NCBI GenBank assembly: GCA_002224055.1
Contig: AZLU01000094.1
Location: forward strand, 30,572 to 94,571
Source of the DNA: Pezizomycotina sp. ARF18
Taxonomy: Eukaryota; Ascomycota
Reading direction: 5' to 3'
DNA length: 64,000 nucleotides
Shown one piece after another: positions 1-12,494 of the stretch. The position numbers were made by a program, and so were the translations under genes. How positions within the stretch are numbered: the first letter of the stretch is position 1; every line of letters begins with the position of its first letter. Under the pieces are notes generated by a model that saw only the letters and a list, made by a program, of their open reading frames with translations, was not told the origin of the DNA and did not search any database.

Positions 1-199
1 GCGTAAAGTACTAGGTTAAGTAGTCGCTAACTCTAGTGGCAATGAACCTCACCGTCACTGACCTACCTACCAAACCAGCGCACACATCTCACATGTCAAT
101 ATCAGACCTGACTACCGTGAGGCAAACGACCATGCTAGCATGATCAATATGGAACAAGAACGACCCATTCCAATGACCAGAATGGCTCGGTACCTTCGA

Positions 200-2685
200 A
201 CACCCAATTACCCCATGAAGAATTAACGCCGCACGAAGCACAAGAGCACGCAGATGCCTTCCTAAAGACGATTTTCCGGAATTCGACTTTCTTTCGCCGT
301 TCGTGTACGTTACGAAGCGAGGCTGAGGAAGAGATGGAACCACCTTACCTCCGTGAAACGGAAGGCTCTAGAGCAAATAAAGTCAGAGCTCCTAAGGAGA
401 AAGACGATGATCTCGACAGCCTATATTTCAAAGAGGGTTTAGATGCTAAGCCTCCTATTCCCAGGAAATCTGCCCTTCTTCCATACTTAAAACGTGGAAG
501 ACTGTTGCAAGGACCATCGCATTTACTGGGCATGCTTCATTTCCGCGGGCGGATGCTTCCCGAAGAATTCTTCGTCTCAGATACCCTCAGCCTTCAGCCG
601 GCGGCAAGCCTCGGGGTTATTAGAGAACAAGCGCGAAAAATTATGGCATGCAGCTGAAGGGCCACAAGGACGGTTATGGCAAGTTCGTCGAAATAAGCAG
701 CAGCGGCAGCAGAAAAAAGTAATACATGTAGCGCGGAAGTAGAAATCCTCTCTCATATTCTGACTACGCCCTGCTCGTCTTAGAAGCTCAATCTTACCTT
801 CTTCAGTTCGTTTCCAATGGGCAGTTGCTTTGTTAGCTCCCAGCACGTTCGATATGGCAGACCCTCCAGAAGACGAGTCTCTGGAGCCGCCAGAAATAAT
901 GACCAGCTTGGCAAGACAGAACATTGGTTCAAGGAAAGGGTGGACATTGCTTGCGGAAACAAACTCGCTCCGGCCATTCTACCTCCAAGCAATAGTAATT
1001 TCTCGCTAGATCGGATGCGCCGCGTTATCCTGGCGATGAAAGGCTACTCTCAGGATCGGCTCTTCCTGCTACGAACGGACGCAGAGGATCTATTCCATAC
1101 ACTAGAAGTCCTACGATGCGCACCGGCCCGAGCGTATCGTTTCAGCTAATATGCAGAAGTTGGCACATGGAGCTTGAGAGGCCCCCCTATTACGACAGGC
1201 TAGTCGAAAGTATTACCAAAAGAAATTTCGGTGATATAATCGCTTGGTCCTTGGTCGAAGAACAATTCCAATACCTTGTTCAATTCTTAGGCGATGAGCA
1301 GATCGACGTAGGGCGGGTCGGTGATGCTACAGGGCAGAGAGAAATAATAGAAAGAGCACAGCGACTAGAGGCTCTGGTAATGATAGCATTGGATTATCGC
1401 CTGAGGGTTTTCAGCTACACCGTCAAGTCCTCTCCGCGCTCCGCACCCTCTTCTGCAGAAGCCACAACAAGACTGGAGAGCCGGTTAATGCACATTTTAA
1501 ATCTGAGGATGACCCAAACACGTTTGTTCGATTCCGATCGGTTGCTTTGGCTACTACATCGTTCGATCGAAGGCAACCAGAGCTCCTTTGCGTTAGGCGC
1601 CTATCTGGATGAGATCGAACTCTTAGTCCAGACGGATAAGAAGGCAGCGGCGAGATTATCTCCCTCGTACGAGATGGGGTGTCATATTTGTCCTGTCTCA
1701 ACGAGATTTTGACGAATCTTTGGTGCCTGGGGCTGCATACCTCCAGTAGCTTGCCACCTTCGGAAACAGGAGGCCTAGAAGTCGGACAATGGGACGAATT
1801 GCAGCTAATGTACAACCCGGAAAAGAATGGGAGGCTATATTTGGGAAAGTTGCGACTCCGTTTTCGAGATTCCGAAAAGTTCCATGTCGACCTCACCGGT
1901 GAAGACCAAAAAGAAGAACAAAAAGAACGAGGAGCAGCAGAACAATCCCACGATGGCAGAAGAGAACCTAAAGCATTCTGGAAAGCTGTTTAAAGCGGAA
2001 TATGAATTAGACATTGTATCCTCGTTAATCGACGGTAGAATGCTGAATTTTGAATGTTTCGGCGATGCTAAAGCCTGGCGCTCCGCAGGCATCTGGACTC
2101 GACACCACAAGCACCAACACGAGCAAAAATGCCCAGCCGACAAACGTTGTTACAGATAAAGAAAACGATACCGGTACACCGGCCCTACCAGCAGACACGT
2201 ACACGGCCGAAAGAAGTCTGTACATTTCCCGGACAAGCTCGTGATAGTGACCAGGACTAAACACGAACCGGAGTCTCATCCGATGCGCCTCCTACCCAAC
2301 TCTGAAGACACCCACGAGGCTATCCTTTGACAATCCGCTCAACGACCCTCTTGTTTTTCCCCGTTGAGCAAGCGAATCCTTCCGGAACGCCTTTTCAAGG
2401 CGGCTACTAAACTCTTCCCGGAGCAAGACGAGCACGATCAACAGCAGCGCGATGCAGGCTTCATCGAATGGAAAGACTTTCTAGCTTGATGATCGCCCTG
2501 GACTTCGACGTGGAGAAGAAAAGAGGATCGTCTTCAGTTCTCCAAACTTAGCGGAAGTGCTCGTTACCAGCCTTTATTTTCCTGCGCCCGAGTCAGGTAA
2601 ACTGACACCGATGGAGATCAGGAACATCGGCAGAAGGCTAACTCGCCGGCTTGGACTTGATATCAGTCACTTCGCCTTAGGGTAG
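200..2685 (+). CDS. Uncharacterised large fungal protein (ipa-like family), frame-broken
   Basis: I do not know its function. The coding signal runs through several frames. The longest clean stretch is 1116-1712 (198 residues), mostly helical, with LLWLLHRSIEGNQSSFALGA and a following acidic helix. A second stretch at 1800-1990 carries GRLYLGKLRLRF, a basic KTKKKNKKN segment and AEENLKHSGKLF. The C-terminus (about 2480-2685) reads FIEWKDFL, then MIALDFDVEKK, then IRNIGRRLTRRLGLDISHF, ending at a TAG at 2683-2685. This order (basic linker, AE-x-x-L helix, C-terminal R-x-IGRRL-x-R-x-G segment) recalls the widespread ascomycete proteins labelled 'ipa protein' or hypothetical. That resemblance is from memory and is an inference. 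The start is uncertain: ATG at 334 (MEPPYLRETEG) is possible, but the same frame is open upstream to about 200. Introns and single-base errors could not be separated. Confidence 0.5.
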
Positions 2686-3085
2686 TTTTTCGCCCACACT
2701 TCGGCGCTCAAAGGCAAACTTATTGGTTTAGAAACACTACCCTTCAGTTCTTAGACAATTAGAACCTTGTAAGTAAATAATCATGACAGTATCACTCACA
2801 ACGAAACGTAAAAGGTCCTTTATCTGTAAACCTTTATTTGGTACAGTTTAAAAAGCTGGACAGTCATGTACTAGATACAGGTAGCTTATACCTCTCACTA
2901 GGCTAATTGGCACCGAAAGAAAAGAGAAGGTAACACCATGTTCACACCTGAAATCAACCCAAAAATATACATACAAATTTAACTCCGGGATTCGAAAATA
3001 TTAGAAACAACTGAGGCAATGAAAAGAGAAAAGGAAAGAAAAGCAATCTCGAAATGATATAGGAGGGACGGAAAAACAAATAGAT
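2686..3085. other. Intergenic, tail-to-tail
   Basis: This gap lies between the 3' end of the plus-strand gene ending at 2685 and the 3' end of the minus-strand transcription factor. It is AT-rich and holds no convincing coding signal. It runs into a 24-A/8-T block at 3086-3117. Confidence 0.6.
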
Positions 3086-3117
3086 AAAAAAAAAAAAAAA
3101 AAAAAAAAATTTTTTTT
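3086..3117. repeat. A24-T8 homopolymer junction
   Basis: A run of 24 A at 3086-3109 is directly followed by 8 T at 3110-3117, just past the 3' end of the minus-strand transcription factor. It can fold on itself. Confidence 0.9.
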
Positions 3118-5189
3118 GGTCAAGCTAAGCTCTCTCAGCTGCCCCCTGAAGCGCCGTTCTTTGGTAAAATCATCGTTCAAATAGAGGACAACCTCCCAGC
3201 CAGAGTTCACTTTCTCGGCTAAATTGCGCGCTCGAGACCATCGGGCCTCCCAACCAATTCTCTCCACCCAACCAACATCCCCGACCTCTCTTCGCCTTGG
3301 TGCGGGCCGAGCCCGGTGTTATTCGCCGCAGCGGCTGCCCGTGCATCTAGCGAATCCAGACGCAGCATTGCCAGAGCGCAAATCTCCGAAATCCGAGAAA
3401 GGTAGGCAATCCTACCGAAGAGCGCAGTATTCTGCAGATGCGTCTGCACAGTAGACACCAAGAACCAATCACGTTGGTCTGCGTGCTGGCGGGACCATAT
3501 ACGAAGGTGGCGACGCTATGTAGCTGTATTCCGAGCCCGGCTGAGGGGAGAACGTCGGCACCGACGTCACTGGCATCGGAGGAGGCGGCGTGGTAACGGT
3601 CGATTGCGACGACCTGCTACTGTAATTGTAAGAAAATATGGGTCGTTCAAGATGAACATGGCTATGACCGCGCTGTGTAAAATCTGGAGCAGCGTCTGAG
3701 AGTCCAATGATGGATTACTACCCGCGCCGCTGCCGGGCGTGGTCGGGCGTAAGTATCGCCCAGATGCCGCTCCTCCCAGTTCCGCAGCGCAACTTCAGGC
3801 GAAGAATGATTTACATACTCGCCCACTGACTCGGAGCGAATTAAAAGCCGAAGAACCTCCGATAGTGTTGTCAGGCGGGTGAAAAATGACGGCGAGGATG
3901 GGCGAGGAACGTTAAATGAACCATAGTTCATCAATGGGGAACTCCCGAGTATAGATAAAGCCTTTAAAAAAAAAGAAATAAGTAAATAAATGAATTAAGA
4001 GCAGAGTCACGATATTACTACGGCCGAGTTCAAACGTACCATATATCTTGCGTAACCATTGTCCACCAAATATAGCCCACAACAGGGCTGCGATCGGCGT
4101 GGGGTAAGCTAGGGTGATTCCAATGCAGTGCGCACGCCATCCGGACGGCCTTTGGTTTTTCGGTTAGAATTTTTGTCACCCCAAAAACTACGGTGATTGA
4201 AGAACTCACAGTCATGAATTTATTTCCCGCGCCGGGTTCGTCCACAAATAAACTAAGAAGAAATAGGCTTTGCACGTTGTGCATTCCTGGTGTCGTTAAA
4301 GCTTGCTTCTGAACGAAATACATTTTGATTGACGACCATATTTGTTCCTGCAGAGCAGAATTCGAAGGTTCCGTGAAGGCGCCAACGAGAAGCCTTACGC
4401 AGCAGGTCAAGAGCACAGAGGTATTGTGGGAGATCTCCTTCGACGTTATTATCGGCAAGGAGTGGTCAAGGAAGTATTTAAACCTAGAAATATACACGAG
4501 TTTTGTCAATCAACTTGCAACGGCCAAGTTTTTCCACGAGACTAGTGACAAAACTTACTGTTCTAGCGGTTCCAAGATATTTGAAGGCGACCCAACGGAG
4601 GTCAGTTTTCTGTATAAAATAACGCGGGAGGAGCCGTAAGTTAGTTAACTAGAAGTGCTGAATCTTAGAGGCCTGCAATGCCGTACGTGCCTTAATGTTG
4701 TGGTCTTGCAATGCACCAGGTGGCGGCGAATCGCTGCCATCTTTTATATCTATCCTGTGACTCGCCGTTAGAGCTATTTAAATGCTAAAATCGGGTCCTT
4801 GATACCTACGGACTATCCATTTTCTTCGGCCGATCCCTGGTCCCCAATTGGTAGGATAAAAGTGCAATCGATATTTAGCCTCAAGCACCGCTTGCACCTT
4901 CTCTCGAGCACGTTCCCAAGATCCAGTCCTCCATGTCCTGCGATGGAGGCGGCGCTTCATCGCACCTGTTCCGTCGCAATAGTTAGACAATAGCCTTAAT
5001 AATGATAAATCTCCCCCCCCCCCCTTCTCCAATCGGGCTGAGTACGCGTGTGTTACTGCCCATCTCGAGTCTGGCTCCTGGAAGCGACGTACCGGGTCCT
5101 TAATTTGCGACACTGATCGCAGGCCCTTGAGGCTTTGAGCCTCTTCAAGGGAACAGTGTCGGAAAGCCGTCGCCCGATCCTTCAGACAT
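3110..5189 (-). CDS. Zn2Cys6 fungal transcription factor (1)
   Basis: This is a nuclear DNA-binding regulator. Reading the minus strand from ATG at 5189 (MSEGSGDG), after one frame change comes LKRLKASRACDQCRKLRT. An intron follows at 5092-4966 (donor GTACGT, branch CTAAC, acceptor CAG), then RCDEAPPPSQDME and, after another frame change, RCKRCLRLNIDC at 4899-4864. Together these give the six cysteines of a Zn2Cys6 cluster (C-x2-C-x6-C ... C-x2-C-x6-C), with an unusually long loop between the halves. The fungal-specific regulatory domain (PF04082 type) is visible at 4509-4030: KAVRMACALHW followed by YIWWTMVTQDIWYV, matching the usual A-x-R-x-A-x-x-L ... R-x-x-WW-x-x-x-x-D pattern. A segment at about 3934-3662 has ALRNWEERHLGD, like the W-x-x-x-LP helix of the family. 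The C-terminus lies near 3220-3110. Target genes are unknown. Confidence 0.82.
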
Positions 5190-6376
5190 CTGGCTAATAG
5201 GTTCTGGATCTAAAGCGTAAACCGCTTTGGCTCAAATGAGAACAAGGTGTCGAATATCAGCTTCTAGACTGAGCAACCCAGCGCCCGAAAGCTGAGCGCC
5301 GAATCCTAGGTAGTATTCGCCTCAAAAAGTGGATTTTCCCTCCCCGTGATGTGTCCGTATTTATCCTTCGAGGAAAAATATAGGGCTTTATCGCCGAGGA
5401 CCCGGAAGTTCGTGTCTTAGTGCAATGCCTTCGTGTTTCTAGATGGTGCGCGCAACTCAGATCAACCCTCGTGCTTTTTTTCATAGAGCTAAAAAATGCT
5501 AAATACATATTAGTAGAGGAAAGGAAAACACTCAATCTATCAATTTTTACCTATAAATTATTCCTAGATAAGATACTTAGGAATACCCGCTGTAACTGTT
5601 CGCTGGACGTCGTCCTTTGGCATACCTCGAGCTTTCACTCTGATAAGATATAAGTATATTAAGACAGTGTGTATATATTAAAGAACTGGGAAGGGAAAAA
5701 AAAAAAAAAAAAAGAATGAAAAACTTGTAGGAGCGCTTTTCGAGGGAGTTACCTTTATATTCTCAATTTGTACTTGGACATGGTTCCATCGTGATTCATT
5801 TTATTGGGACTGGGGAGTGGGTTATTTTATTCGGATCGAGCTCATTTTTAACTAGTGTGATAGCATATTAAACATGCAGTTGAACGGCTCGGAGATCTGC
5901 CCAGGATCAAAAAAAAAGTAATTAATATTATTAACAGAAATATTCAAATAACGACAAAATATATTATTAAATAATATTGATAATATTGATGATACTAAGT
6001 AATAATTAAATTATCTATTGATTCTAATTAATGGACGAGGTACATGTACAGGTGTCAGGTACATATACCTATCATTAACGTATTTCCCTGTGTTTTCTTA
6101 TCCCTTGTTGAAGGCTAGTTCATTTAAGGAAGCAATCCAGAATATTCGTATAAAACACGTGGGAGCTGGAAAGTGAAACACATTCTCAAAGGGGGAAAAA
6201 GAAAGAAAGCACTTTGATATATAAACTGTTATATTATAGCCATGAATATAGTGCTATATTGCTAACAATCTATGAAATATGTATATATATAAACATGAAA
6301 TTAAAGCGAAATATATTCATCCATACCTTAACCTTTTCCAACTAGGAAATTTTCTACGTTAGTAGTACTGCTATCC

Positions 6377-6404
6377 TTTTTTTTTTTTTTTTTTGGGGGG
6401 GGGG
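6377..6404. repeat. T18-G10 homopolymer junction
   Basis: Eighteen T (6377-6394) are followed directly by ten G (6395-6404) and then TTTATAGTATAGT. A similar junction, followed by ATCTATAGTA, occurs at 23558-23583. Confidence 0.9.
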
Positions 6405-7398
6405 TTTATAGTATAGTCTCAATGCAGATTTTGAATTTGGAAAATTGGATGCTCGGATCTGATCCTGCTTCCTGTTCTTCCAACGAGCGAGACTTTAGCA
6501 CTCGCTTCGGGTAGTAACTAGGCGGCGTACCGTGGGCTCCGATCATTAGTGGCGGCCCTCATCTTACTAGTATTATTTTTTGTTATTAAACGAGCTTAAA
6601 ATTGAGATACGTTATGCTTCCGAGCTGGGTAGTATAAAGTAAGCATCCACGTCACGTATTTGCTAAATTCGGGTATATATCGGTCCAAACAGAGTTGGCC
6701 GGGAAGCTATTCTCGAGATTGACCTTCGATTAAGGAAGGGTTTGCAGTAGTCCAACAATGACCACCTATACTTGACATTAGCTTAAAGCGACCGCCTCAG
6801 CCTATATTGCAGTTACGTCACGGAAGCCTGTCGTGGTTTGCATAAGTATAGTATGAAAGCGTGATACGAAAAAAAAAAAAAAAAAAAAAGGTTCAATGCT
6901 TTAAAAAATTTCCTACGGTCGGACCTCTAAAACATGAGCAAGTTTTATATGAGACAGCAAACTTGAATACCTAGCTTCCGCTCCTATGAAAAAGCCGTTT
7001 TTATTTTATTTTCTCAAACTTCCAGCTTAAAAGTAGTTTCAAAATTCCATAGATTAAGTCTTCCTGAAAGTACTGGAGGGAAAAGTCAGGCACGAGACAA
7101 AGATTAAGATTTTGCTGCGTTTTTTTTGTTGTCTTTTTTTTTTTTTTTTTTTTTCTTAGATATTATTAATACGGGTATAAAAACTCAGGACGCTTCGGAA
7201 CACTACCTGCCTATTTTCCTCCTCCGGAAGAATTGTTTTTATCCTAGATTACAATATATATATATATTCATTATATACTTAGTATTCGAATTTTCTTTAA
7301 TGAACCGTAAATTTTGTCATATGCGTTGATATTCCCGAGCGGCTCGTCTTGAAGATATTTTGGTGTATAAGTTAGCGGCTAGTTAAGCGGAAAAAGGG

Positions 7399-7432
<34 letters not shown>
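7399..7432. repeat. Poly-A tract (34 A)
   Basis: This is an uninterrupted run of 34 A in the divergent intergenic region between two Zn2Cys6 genes. Confidence 0.95.
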
Positions 7433-7437
<5 letters not shown>

Positions 7438-8013
7438 AGAAGGCTCTGTTTCATAAATTTTATATGCCTGCCAACAGTAAAATACACGGATAATAACACT
7501 TGCCTAGAGCATAGATAATTTGAAAAAAAAAAAAAAAAACCAGAGAGGGGAAATTTCTTTTTCTTTGAATCTTTTTGAGGAAATAATTTGATCGCTTGGT
7601 GTAAGAAGTACAGTACCTGCTGCGTCTTTTTTTTTTTTTTCTAACTAAAATAAATAAATTTATTATTTTATATCCATCCTTACAAAAGTGATTTTCTTCT
7701 TAACAATCCTCATTTTTTTTTTTTTTTTTTTTTTTTTGCAGCATCCGTTTCGGGTATCACCACCATCGAATTTTTCTATGGCTCCCGACATAGACAATAC
7801 GTAAACATCATCACTATATCTCCTTCGGCGCCCTTTCCTTCGACGTCGTTTTATCCCGTACCGCCATTCTGGGCATCAATATATTTCATATTCTCCTCTC
7901 TGGTCCTCGTCTCATCACCTGCGCTCATAAGAATCGACTCTTTGGAATAGTCTCCGCTTGTCCATGTGGACAAAAAGGGGGGGAGGAAACAAAAAAAAAA
8001 AAATTACTCCAAC

Positions 8014-10432
8014 ATGGCTATTGATCAAGTACGAAACAGTCGACCAAGAGATCTTGCCAGAGCTGTAGGAAGAGACATCTCAAATGCGCCCCCATGTCCA
8101 ACCAGATGGGAGTATAGCTGTGTCTGTGTACGGAGCATGGCTTCGAGTGCGTGCAGCAGGGAGACGATGCTTCACAGCGAACAACAACGAAACCACCGAA
8201 CGATGGGTATGTGGGATATATTATTATCTACCTTGGGAGCCTTTACTCAACCTCAAGTTTGCTAATTTCATCCGTCGATAAAAGCTCTATTATCATGAAC
8301 GGCTCGGATCGGCTTTTGGAGTTTTCAACTCTCCAAACAATCCTTTTCTCTTCTGAATCCGGTGTCGAAAACCTTCTTCGCATTCGCAGGAAATAACAGA
8401 GAAGTCCACCGTGCCGTGGCTTGAAACGGTGGTCAGGAGGAAGAACTACGGTTAGACAAAGTTGTTATCCGCCATTTAGAGAATATGTCAGTAAATCTAC
8501 CAAACCATTTTCTCTCCCTTTTGGTCCACTGACCCTATCCTCCTCGCAGGTTTTTGATACGTACAACCTTATATTCCGATAATTACACGTTCCTATTGTA
8601 ACTCTGTCAAAACGACCCAACTTCTCCTAGCTGCCATGTACGGGATCGCAGCTCGCCTACCAGACGCTGTGGTATCGTCTCGAGATTTTTTGCATATTAA
8701 GCGGGTTCTGCAGAACCAAATTTCTAAACTGATCAACACTTACGAACCGACATTACAAGCTTGCATTGCGCTCACACTCATTCATCTCACCTTGGAATTC
8801 ATAGTGATGGGATAGAAGGTGTTGAGGCTTGGCCATTCGTTTGGGAATGGCTGTAAGGATGGCGTTGGAGCTCAGACTACATAGGCAGTCCTCTTTCGCA
8901 AATGATCCTCCAGAGATTCAGGGATGAAGCGCCGGCTGTTCTGGGCGGTGTTCACGAAGGATAGATGGACGACGGGCAAGGGATACCCGCTCATGATATC
9001 ACTTCAAGACGTCGACGTCGACATGCTACGAGCGACAACCTGGACGGATCGTCCCTTCAGCAGCACGAATTTTCGTCGAGCTTGTACATCAGGCTATAGT
9101 CCTGGGCAAATTACACCGTATTTGTTTTCGGCAGACCGATACGTACATGTAACCTTGGAAGCTTTTCGAGAAGTGGAACGCGAGGTGGACGAGCTTGGCC
9201 ACGTTAAGGCGTGTAGCGGATCGCTGTGATTCCGAAACTCGCGCGAACCTTGAGCTTAATTACACAGCGTTGAGGCTGTTGTTTTATTCACCTTTTTTTC
9301 GACCCAACTCCGACGCGAAGGCAACCTCTCTACTTTCGTGCCAAATTTAGCGTCTATGCGTCTACAGCTTGCGCGAGATGCAGTATAGCCCTGAATTTAC
9401 AAGTAAAGAAGTTATTTTGAAGGGGCCCTGATCTGGTCCATTGTCCTCTACGCACAAGTACGGTGCTTCCTGGTCGCTCTTAGCATTAAATATGATGAAC
9501 AACCGATTACCCGCCGGAGCTGCGTAAAGACGCATGCGAAGCCGTTGATAAAGTTATCAGCATCGCGCATCACATGTGCGAAAGACAAGAAATGGGCTTT
9601 ATGATCCTATCCGGAACTCTAGTGCTTTTTTCAGCAAGGTAAATTCATATTTTTGGAGAAGGAAGGATGGGCTTCCCCACGTTGATGCCCACAGGTCTAC
9701 CTATATAAAACCTCTACGCGTTTTCCGTACAATATAATAATATTTCTTAGTCGCCGAACAAAAGTCTGAGGGACAACGATAAATTTCGCAATCAGATACT
9801 AATACTGTCCAACCACAGCAACAATTACAAAGTATGGCACTAAAGTTCGAGGAACTCTTACCATTACCATTCGATTCAGCGGAAACAAATTTCGCAATCA
9901 GATACTAATACTGTCCAACCACAGCAACAATTACAAAGTATGGCACTAAAGTCCGAGGAAGAGTCTTACCATTACCATTCGATTCAGCAAGCAAGCAGCA
10001 GATCCACTCCCGGAACAATTGCATCAAGATTAACGTATCTTCAGCCCATATGGGTCAAGCTCAGGCACCCATGCTCTCGATATCCCAGATGCCGCACATA
10101 CCGCAGACTCTCCCATCTCAGCACCAAGCCCCGCACCATTACTCGCAAACCCCCCAGCACCACCAGTCTCATGGTTTGCAAAGTGCAGTTTTTCCCAGCA
10201 CTTGGGTTCACCATACGATTCTCCGGCGATGGTCCCTAGCAACGCAAACGAGAATCTAATCGCTATAACCTCAGCCGCTTCAGTTGCTCCTACTTATATC
10301 CCTCAAACCGCCCCAACAGTGAACCCGCAAATGGGTGGCTATACGAATAACTGGGACTGGGATTTAGGAAGTGAGTTTATGGACGGTGTCATGAGCACGC
10401 ATCTCGACACAGGATCACATACTTTGAGCTGA
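8014..10432 (+). CDS. Zn2Cys6 fungal transcription factor (2)
   Basis: This is a nuclear transcription regulator. ATG at 8014 (MAIDQVRN) is followed, after one frame change, by KRSCQSCRKRHLKCAPMSNQ and then CTEHGFECVQQG at about 8046-8156, a Zn2Cys6 cluster. The cysteine before CTEHGFEC is only one residue away (C-x-C) and a stop sits nearby, so a base is probably wrong there. The regulatory domain (PF04082 type) runs from about 8600 to 9320: LLAAMYGIAARLPDAV, YEPTLQACIALTLIHL, MAVRMALELRLHRQSSF, then RRLFWAVFTKDRW and ISLQDVDVDM, and finally LELNYTALRLLFYSPFF. This is the classic order for the family. The C-terminal third (9780-10432) is rich in Q, S, P and H, as in activation domains, and ends NWDWDLGSEFMDGV...HTLS at TGA 10430-10432. 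A 106-bp tandem duplication sits inside it. At least three frame changes are needed. The target is unknown. Confidence 0.85.
9781..9988 (+). repeat. Tandem duplication, about 106-bp period, two copies
   Basis: The block starting AAATTTCGCAATCAGATACT occurs at 9781 and again at 9887. The copies agree for about 70 bases without a difference. They then differ by one substitution (TTCGAGG/TCCGAGG) and a small indel (GAACTC/GAAGAGTC) before matching again through CATTCGATTCAGC. It lies in the glutamine-rich C-terminal part of the Zn2Cys6 gene. It could be a real repeat in a low-complexity domain or an assembly join. Confidence 0.9.
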
Positions 10433-11429
10433 TGGCGGATTCAAACCGATTCATGCAAGGACACAACCCATACCAGTAACTTTTTTATTCTTTGCCTACG
10501 TGGTACCGTGTGCGCCGATTTCGGTCCATTTTAATACATTGGAAGGTTGATCTCAGCCTTTTTTTGGAGTTCCGGATTTGGCTTTTTCTTTTCTTGTTTC
10601 TTTTAATGGATATTTATTTTTCTTAGTGGGGTTTCTTTTGGTATAGTTTCTTCATTTTTCAATTTTTCAAATTTCTTTAATCCTCATTCCGTTAAAGCTT
10701 GGGCAGTTTTCAGTTTGCGGTGTGTTAAGTGAATGGTGTTACGGTCACGGTCAATCATATTATTATTATCCATTTATGACATCTTGAAACCTTCAATTAT
10801 TCGCCTTTTTCATCTTCTTCCTCTTCTCCTCGATTTTTAATCCTCCTATGTGTATATCTTCAGATCTCTCTAGTGCCATGTTTCTAATACGAAATAGTTA
10901 CCCCCAAACTACTTGGCTTACATCAGAGCTACAGCGATGCAGAATAGTAAAGTGTATTCTCAACGCCTTTCTTGTGTGTGCGATCCTGCGTCCTTTTTTC
11001 TTTTTTCTTTTTTTCTCCCCGTCCGTGGGTCCGTAAAGTGTATTCATGCGAACAGAATTACCATTTTTCTATCTTGTCCCCAAGTTTGTTGTCTAATCCT
11101 TTGGAGAATAATAATATCTAAATCACAACGGCGGCAAAGCAAAACGACTTGATCAAAAAAGGAGTGAAAGGCCGAACTCTGAAATTAAATTCAAACATAT
11201 AGATAAACCTTTCTACACCGAAAAAAATATGCCTAAGGATGACCTTTGTGGGCGGTCGCCGGTAATCAGAAACTAGAAGAATATATTAGTAAATACCCTT
11301 TATACAAAAAAAAAGAGGAGGCCCCACTATCGCCCGTGAAATATTCCAATCCACCCCACATCTCGACAGGGGCCTTCTAGAAGGTCTCGGGAAATACTGC
11401 TGTAGATGTATATACATGCCCAGAAGGTC

Positions 11430-11430
<1 letters not shown>

Positions 11431-11466
<36 letters not shown>

Positions 11467-11506
11467 ACAATAACAATAATAATAATAATAATAACAATAA
11501 TAATAA
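11431..11506. repeat. Poly-A followed by (AAC/AAT)n
   Basis: A run of about 34 A is followed by imperfect AAC and AAT triplets ending near TAATAAGGATG. Confidence 0.85.
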
Positions 11507-12440
11507 GGATGTCTGTAGTATGCATTTCATGGATTGTTGGAAATTCTTCCAATATCGTACGTAACAATAATTTTCTATAATTTGCAAGTGGGGCTCCGTC
11601 CGTACTTTTTTTCTAAACCGTTTCTCGGCAAAGGAACGGCAGCGTCGGGGACGGAAGAATTCTTTCGGCTTGCGTGGGGGTTCGTTCCTTTCTTTCTTTC
11701 TTTCCTTCTTTTTTTTCGATACATGGGAATTAAGTAGTTTTCTATCAAAGAAAATAAATAAATAAAAGCAAGAAAAACCATTTACGACCGACAGTTCGCA
11801 ACATCGATGCAATCCTCAGGTTTTAGATCACGTACCGCAGAGTTTATTTTCCTCCTCTCTCCCGCTGGATTTTGACACATGTACAGTATCCAATAGGATC
11901 CTTAAAAAAAAAAGCGATGCTTGGCTCGACTCTAGATTGCAATTACGATGTGCAGGGGTATATAGGTATATCTTAGCTATACTAAATATTTTTTATTGAG
12001 CTTGTTTAATTATAGTATTTTGTTATGATTAAACTTTTATGTTCAGACGGATATAGTGCCCGAAAGAGTATAGCATTTTGTTTATTAGTTTCATCACCAT
12101 GAGCTTACACTCATCACCTAGTTAGCCAACTTTTAGCTTAGAGACATCCAGAAAAGAAAACTCGTACCTCGACGGTATACGTGTAGTATTACAAAGAGGG
12201 GATTTACCAAGTCATCCTGAAGGAGCAAATCACAAAAATTGATGGAGTTTACAAGAGAATGTGAAAGAAACGAAGGACCACTAGACATTATTAGGTTCCT
12301 GCATGGGTTTTGCCCATCGCAGCATCAACTTCGCAGATGATGTCATCTGCCAAGCGAGCCTGGAGAGAGTAGGAAGGAGAAGAAAGCCAAAAAAAAAAAG
12401 TGAACTGACCGGCCTGCCCACAAATCCTCCAAAGAAAGAG

Positions 12441-12481
12441 ACTTGAATATTCTACAAAAGAACTTGAATATTCTACAAAAG
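12441..12481. repeat. 20-bp direct repeat, two copies
   Basis: ACTTGAATATTCTACAAAAG is present at 12441-12460 and 12462-12481, one base apart, and runs into a T tract just beyond the stop of the minus-strand transcription factor. Confidence 0.95.
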
Positions 12482-12494
12482 TTTTTTTTTTTTC

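Larger units (their letters stand above)
5190..8013. other. Divergent intergenic region rich in homopolymers
   Basis: About 2.8 kb separates two divergently transcribed Zn2Cys6 genes, so both promoters must lie here. I see no gene. The stretch is AT-rich, with poly-A/T tracts near 5697, 6377 (T18 then G10), 6871, 7134, 7399-7432 (A34), 7523, 7627 and 7713. The open frames here are short or made of homopolymer codons. 6440-6800 and 7780-7960 have more balanced composition and could hold 5' UTR or promoter sequence of the downstream gene. Confidence 0.6.
10433..12494. other. Intergenic, tail-to-tail
   Basis: This stretch separates the 3' ends of two transcription factor genes. It is AT-rich and I see no gene. 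It holds T-rich stretches at 10990-11020, a poly-A run at 11431-11464 that grades into AAC/AAT triplets (to 11505), and an A-rich run near 11903. The ORFs at 11286-11812 are translations of that poly-A/triplet block. Confidence 0.6.

Noticed and set aside
11286-11812. Overlapping minus-strand frames up to 161 residues with poly-F and poly-L
   Set aside because: They are translations of a poly-A/AAT microsatellite; there is no domain and no codon-like composition.
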